Part shown: one piece after another, positions 34,071 through 43,144 of the stretch
Numbering within the stretch: position 1 is the stretch's first letter
Layout: the number at the start of each line of letters is the position of its first letter
Assembly (NCBI GenBank): GCA_014649555.1
Contig: BMTG01000001.1
Span: 372,001-436,000 of the forward strand
DNA length: 64,000 nt
From: Streptomyces globisporus
Lineage (GTDB): Bacteria > Actinomycetota > Actinomycetes > Streptomycetales > Streptomycetaceae
Direction: 5' to 3'
The notes under the pieces: model-generated
Seen by the model: only the letters and a program-made list of their open reading frames with translations
The model's database searches: none
What the model was told of the DNA's origin: nothing
Translations under genes and position numbers: made by a program

Positions 34071-35074
34071 TCGACCTCTCCCGTCTTCATGAGCTGGCGC
34101 AGGTAGTACACGGCCACGCCGGACAGCAGCAGCACCGTGATCAGGGCGATCGCGGTGCCCTGGCTGAAGGAGGTGGACTCGAACGCCTTGGAGTAGGAGT
34201 AGAGGCCGAGGGTCTCGTACTCGGGCTCGGGCTTGTTGCCGCGCAGAAGCCAGATCTGGCCGAAGACGTTGAAGTCCCAGATCACCGAGAGGGTGGCGAC
34301 CATGGTGAAGACCGGCTTGATGACCGGCCAGGTGACGAACCTGTAGACGCCGTAGGCGCTGGCACCGTCGAGGGCGGCGGCCTCCTCCAGCTCCTGGGGG
34401 ACCTGGGTGAGGGCGGCGTACAGGGTGACGACGACGAACGGGATGGCGCCCCAGACGACCAGCAGCGTGATGATGCCGAAGCCCTGGATCGGGTTGAGGT
34501 ACCAGTTGTGTCCGAGCCAGTCCTCGCCGGCGACCTTGGCGATCAGGGTGTTGATCAGGCCGTAGTCGGAGTCGGCCATGAACCGGAAGATCGAGGCGGC
34601 GACCATCAGCGGCATGGACCAGGCGGCGATGAGGCAGGCGGTGAGCACCAGCCGGACCCAGGTGGAGAGCTTGCGCATGAGCAGGGCGACCAGCAGCCCG
34701 ATACCCATGGTGAGCACCACGCAGATGGCCATGAAGACGATCGTGCGGAAGGTGACCCACCAGAACTCGGAGTCGCCGAGGATGTTCGTGAACTGCTCGA
34801 AGCCGACCCAGGGGGCCGGCTCTCCGGACCACAGCTCGCGGCGGCCCATGTCCTGGAAGGACATGACGACCGTCTTGCCGAGGGGGTAGAGGTAGACGGC
34901 GGCGATCGCCACGATCGCCGGGAGGATCAGGAAGTAGGGGAGCAGTTCGCCCTTCTTCCGCTTCCTCTTCTGCACCCGGGGCGCGTCGTCGTCGTGGGAC
35001 GACTTCCCGATCGCCTGCGGGACGGGTGGTACGGGGACCGGCGGCCCGGCGGCCTTGGTATCAGCGGCAGACAC
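34067..35074 (-). CDS. dasB: chitobiose ABC importer permease DasB
   Basis: 335 aa, MalF-type permease. A Pro-rich cytoplasmic N-terminus (about 45 residues) with a basic K-R-K-R-K-K patch is followed by six or more helices and the EAA loop E-L-E-E-A-A-A-L-D-G-A-S. It is translationally coupled to dasC. Confidence 0.93.
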   Translation of the reverse strand: MSAADTKAAGPPVPVPPVPQAIGKSSHDDDAPRVQKRKRKKGELLPYFLILPAIVAIAAVYLYPLGKTVVMSFQDMGRRELWSGEPAPWVGFEQFTNILGDSEFWWVTFRTIVFMAICVVLTMGIGLLVALLMRKLSTWVRLVLTACLIAAWSMPLMVAASIFRFMADSDYGLINTLIAKVAGEDWLGHNWYLNPIQGFGIITLLVVWGAIPFVVVTLYAALTQVPQELEEAAALDGASAYGVYRFVTWPVIKPVFTMVATLSVIWDFNVFGQIWLLRGNKPEPEYETLGLYSYSKAFESTSFSQGTAIALITVLLLSGVAVYYLRQLMKTGEVE

Positions 35075-35142
35075 GTGGCTGACCTTCCATCGCGGGTCCG
35101 GGGCGAACCCCGGAATTCACGGCATGCACTTGCGGGAAAGGA

Positions 35143-35174
35143 GCGGGGGCCCGGCACAGGTGCCGGGCCCCCGC
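35143..35174 (-). terminator. intercistronic hairpin between dasA and dasB
   Basis: 15-bp perfect stem with a 2-base loop in the 115-base gap. Likely stabilises the dasA message or attenuates readthrough, giving more binding protein than permease, as in other binding-protein operons. Confidence 0.75.
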
Positions 35175-35189
35175 CTGGCGATCGGAAGG

Positions 35190-36488
35190 TCAGGATTCCT
35201 TGTTGATCAGCTCGTTGATCTTCTCGTCGGCCTTCTTGCTGGCGTCGGCGACGGAGGCACCCTTGACGATCTCCAGGAGCATGTTCTGGAGGATCTCCTC
35301 CTTCTCCACGGAGGCCCAGCCAGGCGCGATCGGCGTGAACCAGGCGTCCGGCACCGCGTTGGCGATGGCGGCGGTCTCCGGCTTCTGCTTCAGCGGCTCA
35401 AGCTGCTTCTCGTTGTTGGGGAGGATGTTCTTCGACGCGAGGACCTCCATGGACTTCGCGTTGGTGAAGAGGGAGATCCACTCCTCGCCGAGGTCCTGAA
35501 CCTTGGACTTGGAGATGGTCGCGAGGTCCGAGCCGCCGATGAAGGACGGGAGGGCCTTGCCCTCGGGGCCGGGCATACCGGCCGTGGCGATCTTGCCCTC
35601 GAGCTTCGGGTTGCCGTTCTCGCCGGTGGTGACGCTGCCGGCCTCCCAGGCCTGGCCGTAGATCACGGCGGCCTTCTCGTTGGCCATGACGTTGGCGTGG
35701 TCCTGCTCGTCCTTCGTCACGTCGGCCTTGTTGTACTTCTTGACCAGGTCGACGAAGTGCTGCAGGCCCTTCTGCGCCTCGGGGGTGGACAGCGCGGCCT
35801 TCCACTCCTTGCTGCCCTCGTCGTACGTGGCTATCTGGCCACCGAAGGCGGCGACGTAGGACATCGCGGCGTACCAGTAACGGCCCGGGAAGTAGAGGGA
35901 GGAGGCGCGCTTGTCCTTCTTGCCCAGCTCGGCGTCGACCTTGTCCATCGCGGCGAGGAACTCGTCCTCGGTCTGCGGGAGGACGTCGCTGCCGGTGCCG
36001 GCCTTCAGCATGTCCTTGTTGTACACGGCGAGACGGGCGCTCGCGTAGTAAGGAACGCAGTAGGTCTTGCCCTCGAAGGAGCAGGTGTCCTTCAGACCCT
36101 TGATCCAGGTGTCCGAGTTCTCGTACTTCTTGGGGTCGATTTCTCCGAGCGCACCATTGAGGATGTACTGCATGGTCTCGGTGTTGCCGAGTTCGACGAC
36201 ATCCGGGAATTTGTCGCCACCGAGGGAGGTGTCCAGCTTCTTGACCTTGTCGGCCCACTGCTGGTACTGAACCTTTACGGTGACGCCCGGGTACTTCTTG
36301 TTGAACTCGGCGTTGACGTCCTTGACCAGCTCCGGCCAGGTGGACTGGGCCTCACCCATGAGCCAGACGGTCAGGGTTTCCTTGCGGTCCTTGGGGTCGG
36401 CGGACGAATTCTTGTCATCCGAACCACACGCTGCGACCGAAACCAACATGCCCGCGACACCGATCGCCGCGATGAGCTTGCGCTTCAC
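35190..36488 (-). CDS. dasA: chitobiose-binding lipoprotein DasA
   Basis: 432 aa. The signal peptide ends in the lipobox V-A-A-C with Cys21 as the lipidated residue. The rest is a type 1 extracellular solute-binding domain, rich in Lys, Asp and Trp. It captures N,N'-diacetylchitobiose for DasBC. The upstream region holds two dre elements, so it is strongly controlled by DasR. The lower GC of codons relative to neighbours fits a highly expressed binding protein. Confidence 0.94.
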   Translation of the reverse strand: MKRKLIAAIGVAGMLVSVAACGSDDKNSSADPKDRKETLTVWLMGEAQSTWPELVKDVNAEFNKKYPGVTVKVQYQQWADKVKKLDTSLGGDKFPDVVELGNTETMQYILNGALGEIDPKKYENSDTWIKGLKDTCSFEGKTYCVPYYASARLAVYNKDMLKAGTGSDVLPQTEDEFLAAMDKVDAELGKKDKRASSLYFPGRYWYAAMSYVAAFGGQIATYDEGSKEWKAALSTPEAQKGLQHFVDLVKKYNKADVTKDEQDHANVMANEKAAVIYGQAWEAGSVTTGENGNPKLEGKIATAGMPGPEGKALPSFIGGSDLATISKSKVQDLGEEWISLFTNAKSMEVLASKNILPNNEKQLEPLKQKPETAAIANAVPDAWFTPIAPGWASVEKEEILQNMLLEIVKGASVADASKKADEKINELINKES

Positions 36489-36570
36489 GTCAAACCCTCC
36501 TCAGGGATGCTGCAACCCCACCCACCGCGAAGACATTCGACGAGTTCTGCTGGGGCTGGACCTGGTCTTT

Positions 36571-36608
36571 AATGGTTTAGACCAGTACCGGGAGCTTGGC
36601 CTAGACCT
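36571..36608 (-). promoter_or_regulatory. tandem DasR operators upstream of dasA
   Basis: Site 1 core TGGTTTAGACCA (36573-36584) and site 2 core TGGCCTAGACCT (36597-36608) are centred 24 bases apart, 85-120 bases before the dasA start. A TGGTCT half-site at 36563 precedes them. The same 279-base region must also carry the dasR promoter. Confidence 0.75.
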
Positions 36609-36767
36609 TTAGGGGTGTCAAGGGTGTATAAGAAGTGCACTCGCGTCCGTTATAGGACCGACACCTAAGGGAGGGCGACGACCCGTGACCGGACCGTGCC
36701 ACCATGTGAGCCGCGACAGTCGGAGGAGCCGGTGACGGCAGTAACGCAAGCGTCGGGAAGGCGGGCC

Positions 36768-37532
36768 ATGAGTGCCGACGGGGGCAGTACGGGGAGTGAG
36801 ACCGGTACCGGTGCGCGCACGGCGCGCGTGCCGAAGTACTACCGGCTCAAGCGGCATCTCCTCGATATGACGGACACCCTGCCGCCGGGGACCCCGGTGC
36901 CGCCCGAGCGCACCCTGGCCGCCGAGTTCGACACCTCGCGCACCACCGTGCGCCAGGCGCTCCAGGAACTGGTCGTCGAGGGACGGCTGGAGCGGATCCA
37001 GGGCAAGGGCACCTTCGTCGCCAAGCCGAAGGTCTCCCAGGCCCTTCAGCTCACCTCGTACACCGAGGACATGCGCGCCCAGGGGCTGGAGCCGACGTCC
37101 CAACTGCTGGACATCGGCTATGTCACGGCGGACGACACGCTCGCCGGTCTGCTGGACATCTCGACGGGCGGCCGGGTGCTGCGCATCGAGCGGCTGCGGC
37201 TCGCCAGCGGCGAGCCGATGGCGATCGAGACCACGCATCTTTCGGCCAAACGCTTCCCGGCGCTGCGCCGTTCGCTGGTGAAGTACACGTCGCTCTACAC
37301 CGCGCTCGCCGAGGTGTACGACGTCCGTCTCGCCGAGGCGGAGGAGACCATCGAGACCTCGCTCGCCACGCCCCGGGAAGCGGGGCTGCTGGGCACGGAC
37401 GTGGGCCTGCCGATGCTGATGCTGTCCCGTCATTCGGTGGACGGCCAGGGCGAACCGGTCGAGTGGGTGCGCTCGGTGTACCGGGGCGACCGCTACAAAT
37501 TCGTGGCGCGCCTCAAGCGCCCGACGGACTGA
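36768..37532 (+). CDS. dasR: GntR/HutC regulator DasR
   Basis: 254 aa from the ATG at 36768, the length of S. coelicolor DasR; an upstream GTG at 36732 with GGAGG is also possible. The GntR winged helix (about 20-80: [21 protein letters not shown]) is followed by a UTRA effector domain. DasR represses aminosugar uptake and links GlcNAc to development and antibiotic production. GlcN-6-P and GlcNAc-6-P release it. It is divergent from its target dasA. Confidence 0.95.
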   Translation: MSADGGSTGSETGTGARTARVPKYYRLKRHLLDMTDTLPPGTPVPPERTLAAEFDTSRTTVRQALQELVVEGRLERIQGKGTFVAKPKVSQALQLTSYTEDMRAQGLEPTSQLLDIGYVTADDTLAGLLDISTGGRVLRIERLRLASGEPMAIETTHLSAKRFPALRRSLVKYTSLYTALAEVYDVRLAEAEETIETSLATPREAGLLGTDVGLPMLMLSRHSVDGQGEPVEWVRSVYRGDRYKFVARLKRPTD

Positions 37533-37561
37533 GAGCCGCAGGCGACAGCAGCACGGACACA

Positions 37562-37600
37562 GGGCGGTGGCCCGGGGATCGACTCCCCGGGCCACCGCCC
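37562..37600. terminator. bidirectional terminator between dasR and the aldo/keto reductase operon
   Basis: 17-bp perfect stem, 5-base loop, followed by GTTTT on the plus strand; it lies between convergent transcripts. Confidence 0.88.
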
Positions 37601-37622
37601 GTTTTCGGTCACACAAGGAGCG

Positions 37623-38633
37623 TCAGCGCAGTTCGGGGTCCATCTCGATCACGCTGTACGGGTACGGGAGCGCCTGGTCGCTCGCCGCGGTGAGCAGGGC
37701 CGCGTCGGCCGGGTCCAGGTCCAGGTCCGCGGCGCCCAGGTTGGTCTCCAGCTGCTCCAGGGTGCGCGCGCCCACGATGGGCGCGGTGACGCCGGGCCGG
37801 CCGAGCAGCCAGGCGAGGGCCAGCACCGGCACCGCCAGGCCCGTGCGTCCCGCGACCTCGTGCAGGGCGTCCAGCACCCGCCAGGTGCGCTCGTCGCCCT
37901 CGTACGCGCTCCAGGACTCGCCCCAGCCGAGCCGCTCGGCGGTCTCCACGCGGGTGCCCGTGGGCGGCCGTTCCGCACCGCGCCGGATCGCTCCGCTCAG
38001 CCAGCCGCCGCGCAGCGGGCTCCACGGGATGACGCCGAGGCCCTCGTTGCGGCTGACCTCCAGCAGTTCCCACTCCGCGGAGCGGTCCAGCAGGTTGTAG
38101 AGCGGCTGGAGGGCGGTGAAGGGCTCCCAGCCGTTCGCACGGCTGAGGTCGACGGCCTTCTGGAGCTGCCAGCCGGAGAAGTTGCTGGCCCCGATGTAGC
38201 GCACCTTGCCGGAGGTGACCAGGGCGTCCAGCGTCGCGAGGGTCTCCTCCAGCGGCGTGCCGGGGTCCCAGGCGTGCACCTGGTAGAGGTCGATGTGGTC
38301 GGTACCCAGCCGGCGCAGGCTCGACTCGACCCCGGCCATCAGGTGGTTGCGGCCCAGGCCGCGGTCGTTCTGGCCTTCCCCGGTGCCGTACCGGACCTTG
38401 GTGGCGATCACCACGTCGTCGCGGCGCTGTCTCTTCAGCCAGCGGCCGAGGATCTCCTCGGAGGCTCCGGCGGAGTAGATGTCGGCGGTGTCCACGAAGG
38501 TGCCGCCCGCGTCGGTGAAGCGGTCCAGCAGAGCGTGGCTGGTGGTCTCGTCGGCCTCCCGGCCGAACGTCATGGCGCCCAGGCAGAGTTCACTGACCCG
38601 CAGGCCGGTCTTGCCGAGGTAGCGGTAACGCAT
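37623..38633 (-). CDS. aldo/keto reductase
   Basis: 336 aa. The AKR tetrad is visible: F-V-D-T-A-D-I-Y (Asp, Tyr), V-I-A-T-K-V-R-Y (Lys), and Q-V-H-A-W-D (His). It uses NADPH to reduce aldehydes, ketones or keto-sugars. It is the last gene of the long minus-strand glycan operon: GAAGGAA precedes the ATG, and its start lies 44 bases inside the upstream EEP gene. It may simply be co-transcribed. Confidence 0.85.
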   Translation of the reverse strand: MRYRYLGKTGLRVSELCLGAMTFGREADETTSHALLDRFTDAGGTFVDTADIYSAGASEEILGRWLKRQRRDDVVIATKVRYGTGEGQNDRGLGRNHLMAGVESSLRRLGTDHIDLYQVHAWDPGTPLEETLATLDALVTSGKVRYIGASNFSGWQLQKAVDLSRANGWEPFTALQPLYNLLDRSAEWELLEVSRNEGLGVIPWSPLRGGWLSGAIRRGAERPPTGTRVETAERLGWGESWSAYEGDERTWRVLDALHEVAGRTGLAVPVLALAWLLGRPGVTAPIVGARTLEQLETNLGAADLDLDPADAALLTAASDQALPYPYSVIEMDPELR

Positions 38634-39732
38634 GGTGGGTTCCTTCGTCGTGGTGGTGGACACCGAGGCCGGCCGTGGGCCGTTCGTCCGGTTCGGCGAG
38701 CGACACGGACACCTCCTGGACGCAGTGGTCGGACAGTCCGCGCGGATCGCGGAAGCGGTAGCTGTGGACGCGGGCGCCCGGTGTGCTGAGCACCCAGTCC
38801 AGCCGCCACCAGCGCAGGCCCGGGCGAGCCTGCCAGGAGACGGGGCAGATCTTCCCGGCCAGGGCGACGGCATCGGCGCCCAGGCGGGCGATGCGGCGGG
38901 CGTCCCCGATCGCGGCGGTGGTGTTGAAGTCCCCGGCGATCAGGGCCGGATGGGGGCAGTCGGCGACGTCCGCGAGGAGTCCCCGGTACTCCTGCCCCCG
39001 GTCGGCGGCCCGGGAGCGGACCGCGCGGTAGAAGTCTGCGCGCAACGGACTGATCAGCCGCAGCTGTACCGGGATGTGGACATTGAACGTGGCCAGAATC
39101 CGACCGTCGCCGGGCATCTCCAGATCCACCCGCAAGGTCCGGCGGGCGGCCGTCTCGACGGTCGCGGCGACCGGAAGGCGGGACAGGGTGATCAGGCCGC
39201 GGGCGATGACGGCCTCGTGATCGGGGAATGCCGCGCGCAGCCGCCGCTCGTCGTCGATCAGCCGGTAGGTGCCGTTGAACCGGTCGTGGTGGTACTCCTG
39301 GAGGAGGTAGACGTCGGCGTCGAGCTCGCGCAGGAAGGCGTAGAACGGCTCGGGGTCGGTGCTCTGGCACCAGTGCTGGGTGTTCCAGGAGACGATGCGC
39401 ACGGCCCCGTCCGGCGGTGGGCGGCGCACTCCCCGTACCAGTGCGCCGGGCACCAGACCGGACTGCCGGGCCCCCAGCAGCAGAGCCGCGGCGGCCACCG
39501 CTCCGGCCGCGAGGTCTCCCGTCACCCCGGCGAGCACCAGGAGCAGGGCGGGCACCGCGACGAAGAGGGGCGGCGGCAGCAACGAGGGCAGCAGCCAGAA
39601 CCACCAGCGGCCGTTGAGGGCGAGGTGGGCGGCGAGAAATCCGGCCCAGGCCAGCGCGGCCCACAGCGGCGGGCCCGGTTCCCCCGCAGCCGCGTTCGCC
39701 AGGAACCCGCCGAGGGCGACGGCCGTCATCAC
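38590..39732 (-). CDS. membrane-anchored endonuclease/exonuclease/phosphatase-family hydrolase (EEP 1)
   Basis: 380 aa. Three or so N-terminal hydrophobic helices (1-95) are followed by an EEP domain: V-S-W-N-T, L-L-Q-E-Y, I-A-G-D-F-N-T, L-D-W-V-L-S and S-D-H-C near the end. The catalytic part probably faces outward, pointing to a lipid- or glycan-phosphodiesterase rather than a nuclease. GTG 39732 and ATG 39729 both overlap the GT4 stop. The last 20 residues run past the usual EEP end and overlap the next gene. Confidence 0.8.
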   Translation of the reverse strand: MMTAVALGGFLANAAAGEPGPPLWAALAWAGFLAAHLALNGRWWFWLLPSLLPPPLFVAVPALLLVLAGVTGDLAAGAVAAAALLLGARQSGLVPGALVRGVRRPPPDGAVRIVSWNTQHWCQSTDPEPFYAFLRELDADVYLLQEYHHDRFNGTYRLIDDERRLRAAFPDHEAVIARGLITLSRLPVAATVETAARRTLRVDLEMPGDGRILATFNVHIPVQLRLISPLRADFYRAVRSRAADRGQEYRGLLADVADCPHPALIAGDFNTTAAIGDARRIARLGADAVALAGKICPVSWQARPGLRWWRLDWVLSTPGARVHSYRFRDPRGLSDHCVQEVSVSLAEPDERPTAGLGVHHHDEGTHHALPLPRQDRPAGQ

Positions 39733-40895
39733 GCGGGGGCTCCCTGAACGCCCCGCCGTGCTCCGGCCTCCCGGAACAGGGCGTCGTAGGCGTCCAGGCA
39801 GTGGTCCGTCCCGTACCGGGCGCGGGCGTCGCGGCCTCCCTCGGCGCGGCGCTCCGGCGAGTAGGCCGCCACCTCGCGCAGGGCCGCGGCCAGGGCGCGC
39901 GCGTCGCCGGGCGGGAAGAGACGGCCGAAACCCGTCTCCGTCACCGGGACGCGCATCCCCGGAGCATCGCTCGCGACCGAGGGGACGCCGAGCATCATCG
40001 CCTCCGCCTGCGAGATACCGAAGGACTCCTCGGCGACGGACGGGAGGGCGAAGGCGTCCAGCGAGGCGTAGAACCCTGCCACCTGGTCATCGTGGAGGAA
40101 GCCGGTGAAGCGGATGCGGGGGTCGTCCCCGGCCCTGGTGCGCAGCGCCCCGACGACACTGCCGCCTGCGACTTTGGAGTAGTCCCCCGCGATGAGCAGC
40201 CGGGCCTCGGGGTCCGGGATGGTCCGGAAGGCGTCCACCAGGTGGTGGAGCCCCTTCTCCGGGGCGATTCGGCCGAGGAAACCGATGTGCGGGCCCGCCG
40301 TCTCGCGGAAGGCGGCGGGCGCGGGCTCGCGCTCCCGGCAGGGCGGGGCGATGGAGAGCAGACGGCGCTCGCGCATCAGGGGCCAGTGGCGTGAATGCTC
40401 CGCGTGGTCCACGTTGTTGACGACGACGGCGGCCGAGCGGCGCAGCGCCCCGGCCACCGAGGCGTCGACCACCTTGACCTGGAGCGGGGCGAGCGCGCCG
40501 CCGGCCAGCCAGACGTCGTCGTGGTGGGTGGCGACGACCGGGGTGTCTCCGGCGAGCCGGGCGACCATCCCGGCCTCCAGCATCGGCAGATGGAGGTTGA
40601 CGACCCGGGAGGCGCGGGCGATCCGTCCGGCGAGCGGGGCGAACCCGGGGCTGACCACGCCGCGTCCGACGCGAGCGACGACCGGGGCGCGGAACACCTC
40701 CACGCCGTTCACGGTCTCCCGCGCGGGGTGTCCGGGTTCGTGGCGGCAGGCGACGACGGCGACCCGGCGGCCCCGTGCGGCCAGCCCTTCGGCGACCGTG
40801 CGCGCCACTTCGGTGAGCCCGCTGGTGTACGGGAGGTAGTAGGTGAGCACGATCGTCGCGTCGAAGCGGGGCGAGCGCGCGGAGCGCCGGGTCAT
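39729..40895 (-). CDS. GT4-family glycosyltransferase
   Basis: 388 aa. N-terminal acceptor domain starts I-V-L-T-Y-Y-L-P-Y-T-S-G-L-T. The GT-B C-terminal donor domain has F-L-G-R-I-A-P-E-K-G-L and the E-S-F-G-I-S-Q-A-E-A-M donor-binding E-x7-E motif. It uses an activated sugar nucleotide, retaining mechanism (family). It sits between two EEP phosphodiesterase genes with four-base overlaps on both sides. Confidence 0.88.
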   Translation of the reverse strand: MTRRSARSPRFDATIVLTYYLPYTSGLTEVARTVAEGLAARGRRVAVVACRHEPGHPARETVNGVEVFRAPVVARVGRGVVSPGFAPLAGRIARASRVVNLHLPMLEAGMVARLAGDTPVVATHHDDVWLAGGALAPLQVKVVDASVAGALRRSAAVVVNNVDHAEHSRHWPLMRERRLLSIAPPCREREPAPAAFRETAGPHIGFLGRIAPEKGLHHLVDAFRTIPDPEARLLIAGDYSKVAGGSVVGALRTRAGDDPRIRFTGFLHDDQVAGFYASLDAFALPSVAEESFGISQAEAMMLGVPSVASDAPGMRVPVTETGFGRLFPPGDARALAAALREVAAYSPERRAEGGRDARARYGTDHCLDAYDALFREAGARRGVQGAPA

Positions 40896-42064
40896 GACCG
40901 GTCCTTCTCGGTGGCCGGGGCGGTGGTGGCCCCGGAGGCGGGCAGGGAGAGGTCCAGCTCGATCAGCCGGTGGGTGGAGAGCGCGGCGGGCGGGTCCTGG
41001 ACGGACTGCCGGTGCAGGTCGACCCGGGGCGACACGAACGCCCAGTCGAGCCGCCAGAGAGCCGGGCCGCTCACCGGGAACGTCGCCGGGTACACCGAGT
41101 CCCCGGCGTGGGCGGCGTCCCGCAGCCCGTCGAACCAGCGCAGGTCCCCGGTGCCCGGCAGCACGTTGAGGTCCCCGGCGAGGACCACCGGGTTCTCGTT
41201 GGCGTCGAGGTCGTCGCGCAGGGCCCGGAAGTGGCGGTCGCGGCGGTCGGAGAGCTGCCGTACGGAGCGGTGGTAGGCGGCGGTCAGGGGGTTGCGGTCG
41301 ACGTTCAGCAGATCGGGCAGGTGCGTGTTGTAGAGGGACAGGGTCTCGCCGTCCACGTCGATGTCGGTGCGCAGGACGCGGATGTTCCAGTAGTCGGCCC
41401 AGGAGGTGTCGGGCGGGGCGAGGCCGTCGGGCCGCAGCGCCCGGACCGAGGTGACCGGGAAGCGGGACAGGGTGAGGAACTCCCCCTCGGTGGCGATGTG
41501 GAAGCCCGGGAACTCCCGTCGGATCCGGGCCAGATCATCGATCGGGGCGGGTTCGTCGCCCCGGGCGTTCTGGTACTCCTGCAGGAGGTAGACGTCGGCG
41601 GAGTGGGACTTCAGATAGGCGTAGAAGGCGTCGGTGTCGCTGTCCTGGTCCCAGAAGAAGGTGTTCCAGTTGACCACCTTCAGGGCACCCGGGGGTACGG
41701 CCGGGTGTCCGCGCAGCAGCGCCCCGGGGTGCAGTCCGGTCTGCCAGGAGCCCAGCAGGAGCGAGACCAGGACGACGCCCACGGCCGCCCGCCGCCGGTG
41801 GCGGATCAGCGCGGCCGGGATCAACAGGACGAGCGGGAAGAGGAGATGGAGGAGGGGCGGGGCGAGACCGAACCCGTTCCACACCCACCACCGGCCGCTG
41901 AGGAGCGCGCGGGCGGCGACGAACAGGGCCCACAGCACGGCGACGGCGAGCAGCAGCCGGCCGGGCCACCGGCGAACTCGCTCTTCCCGTTGGGCCGGTG
42001 TGCCCGCGTCGGCCGCGTCCGGCTCCGTGGGGGCGGCACTGTCCGCCGCCAGGGTCCCCGTCAC
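40892..42064 (-). CDS. membrane-anchored EEP-family hydrolase (EEP 2)
   Basis: 390 aa from the GTG overlapping the GT2 stop. A Pro/Ala/Asp-rich N-terminus is followed by about three membrane helices and then an EEP domain: V-N-W-N-T-F-F-W, L-L-Q-E-Y-Q-N, L-A-G-D-L-N-V-L, L-D-W-A-F-V-S, and S-T-H-R-L. The SDH motif is S-T-H here; His is kept. It is a paralogue of the other EEP gene two places downstream. Confidence 0.82.
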   Translation of the reverse strand: MTGTLAADSAAPTEPDAADAGTPAQREERVRRWPGRLLLAVAVLWALFVAARALLSGRWWVWNGFGLAPPLLHLLFPLVLLIPAALIRHRRRAAVGVVLVSLLLGSWQTGLHPGALLRGHPAVPPGALKVVNWNTFFWDQDSDTDAFYAYLKSHSADVYLLQEYQNARGDEPAPIDDLARIRREFPGFHIATEGEFLTLSRFPVTSVRALRPDGLAPPDTSWADYWNIRVLRTDIDVDGETLSLYNTHLPDLLNVDRNPLTAAYHRSVRQLSDRRDRHFRALRDDLDANENPVVLAGDLNVLPGTGDLRWFDGLRDAAHAGDSVYPATFPVSGPALWRLDWAFVSPRVDLHRQSVQDPPAALSTHRLIELDLSLPASGATTAPATEKDRS

Positions 42065-43092
42065 GGGGTGGCCCGTACCGCGGCGAGGTGCGCGCCCGGC
42101 TCGTACAGGCGCCGGAAGCGGCGCGAGACCAGCCACTGGAGGGCGCCGACGCCCGCGCCCGCCGCGATGACGGCGTTGACGACGGTGTGCGCGAAGGCGA
42201 AGTAGGCGGCGAACAGGGGGCCCCGGCGGCGCAGCACGAAACGGTACAGGGCCGTGTCCGCGAGCAGGGTGAGGGCGAGCAGGGCGGCCGGGACGAGCAG
42301 CCAGGGCGCGGCGATCAGGCCGAGCGGCAGGGTGATCAGGGCGAGCAGGGCCGCGATGCTGGCCCCGGCCCGGGGTCCGGTGGCGATACCGCCGGGGAGG
42401 TCGCCCCGGCGCACGTACAGCGGGATGTGCAGCCGGGTGCGGTGGAAGACCTTGCGCAGGACGACCCGCCAGGTGTCGTCGTGGTCGTGCCGGCCCCGGA
42501 CGGCGGTGGAGCTGTGGACCTCGTAGCTCCGGCAGATGCGGGCGGCGTAGTCGCCGTCCTCGGTGTGGCGCAGCCGGGGGTTGAAGGGGCCGATCTCGGC
42601 GAAGACCCGGGCGGGCATGGCGCAGATCGCGGTGTGCAGGGTGCCGATGCGGCCCTCGGTCTCGGCCAGCCAGTAGAACTGGTGAAGGCAGCGGTACTCC
42701 TCGATCAGGCTGTCGCGGATGAGGGGTTCGGCGTCGTAGGTGCCGCAGACCGCGCCGATGCGGGGGTCGGAGTCGAGCAGGGCGACGGCATTGGCGATCG
42801 CGTCCGGTTCCATCGCCACGTCGGAGTCGACGAACACGACGATCTCGCCCCGGGCGTGGGCCGCCCCCGTGTTGCGGGTGGTGGCGACCCCGCTGTTGAC
42901 GCCGGTGCTGATCACCCGGACCCCGCAGGCCTCGGCGACGGCGACGGAGTCGTCGGTGGAGCAGTCGTCGACGAGCAGCACCTCCAGGGGCTCGTAGGTC
43001 TGGGTGAGGGCGGCGCGCAGGCAGAGTTCCAGGGCGCGGCCGTAGTTGTAGTTGGGGATGACGACGGAGACGAGGGGGTGCTTCCGGTTCAT
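42061..43092 (-). CDS. GT2-family glycosyltransferase with C-terminal membrane helices
   Basis: 343 aa. GT-A domain: V-S-V-V-I-P-N-Y-N-Y, L-V-D-D-C-S-T-D-D-S, and the DxD-type V-D-S-D-V; H-T-E-D-G-D acceptor region. Two to three C-terminal helices hold it in the membrane. It resembles the second GT2 of this operon in layout. It probably uses UDP-sugar with a lipid-linked acceptor. Confidence 0.88.
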   Translation of the reverse strand: MNRKHPLVSVVIPNYNYGRALELCLRAALTQTYEPLEVLLVDDCSTDDSVAVAEACGVRVISTGVNSGVATTRNTGAAHARGEIVVFVDSDVAMEPDAIANAVALLDSDPRIGAVCGTYDAEPLIRDSLIEEYRCLHQFYWLAETEGRIGTLHTAICAMPARVFAEIGPFNPRLRHTEDGDYAARICRSYEVHSSTAVRGRHDHDDTWRVVLRKVFHRTRLHIPLYVRRGDLPGGIATGPRAGASIAALLALITLPLGLIAAPWLLVPAALLALTLLADTALYRFVLRRRGPLFAAYFAFAHTVVNAVIAAGAGVGALQWLVSRRFRRLYEPGAHLAAVRATP

Positions 43093-43144
43093 GGGACGCC
43101 TTCGGGCGGTCGGAGGGGCGGACGGGCGGGCCGGGCGGAGACGG

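Noticed and set aside
31551-34106. 851-codon plus-strand frame over the hexosaminidase and dasC genes
   Set aside because: Low-complexity composition typical of antisense high-GC DNA, while the minus strand encodes clear GH3 and permease motifs.
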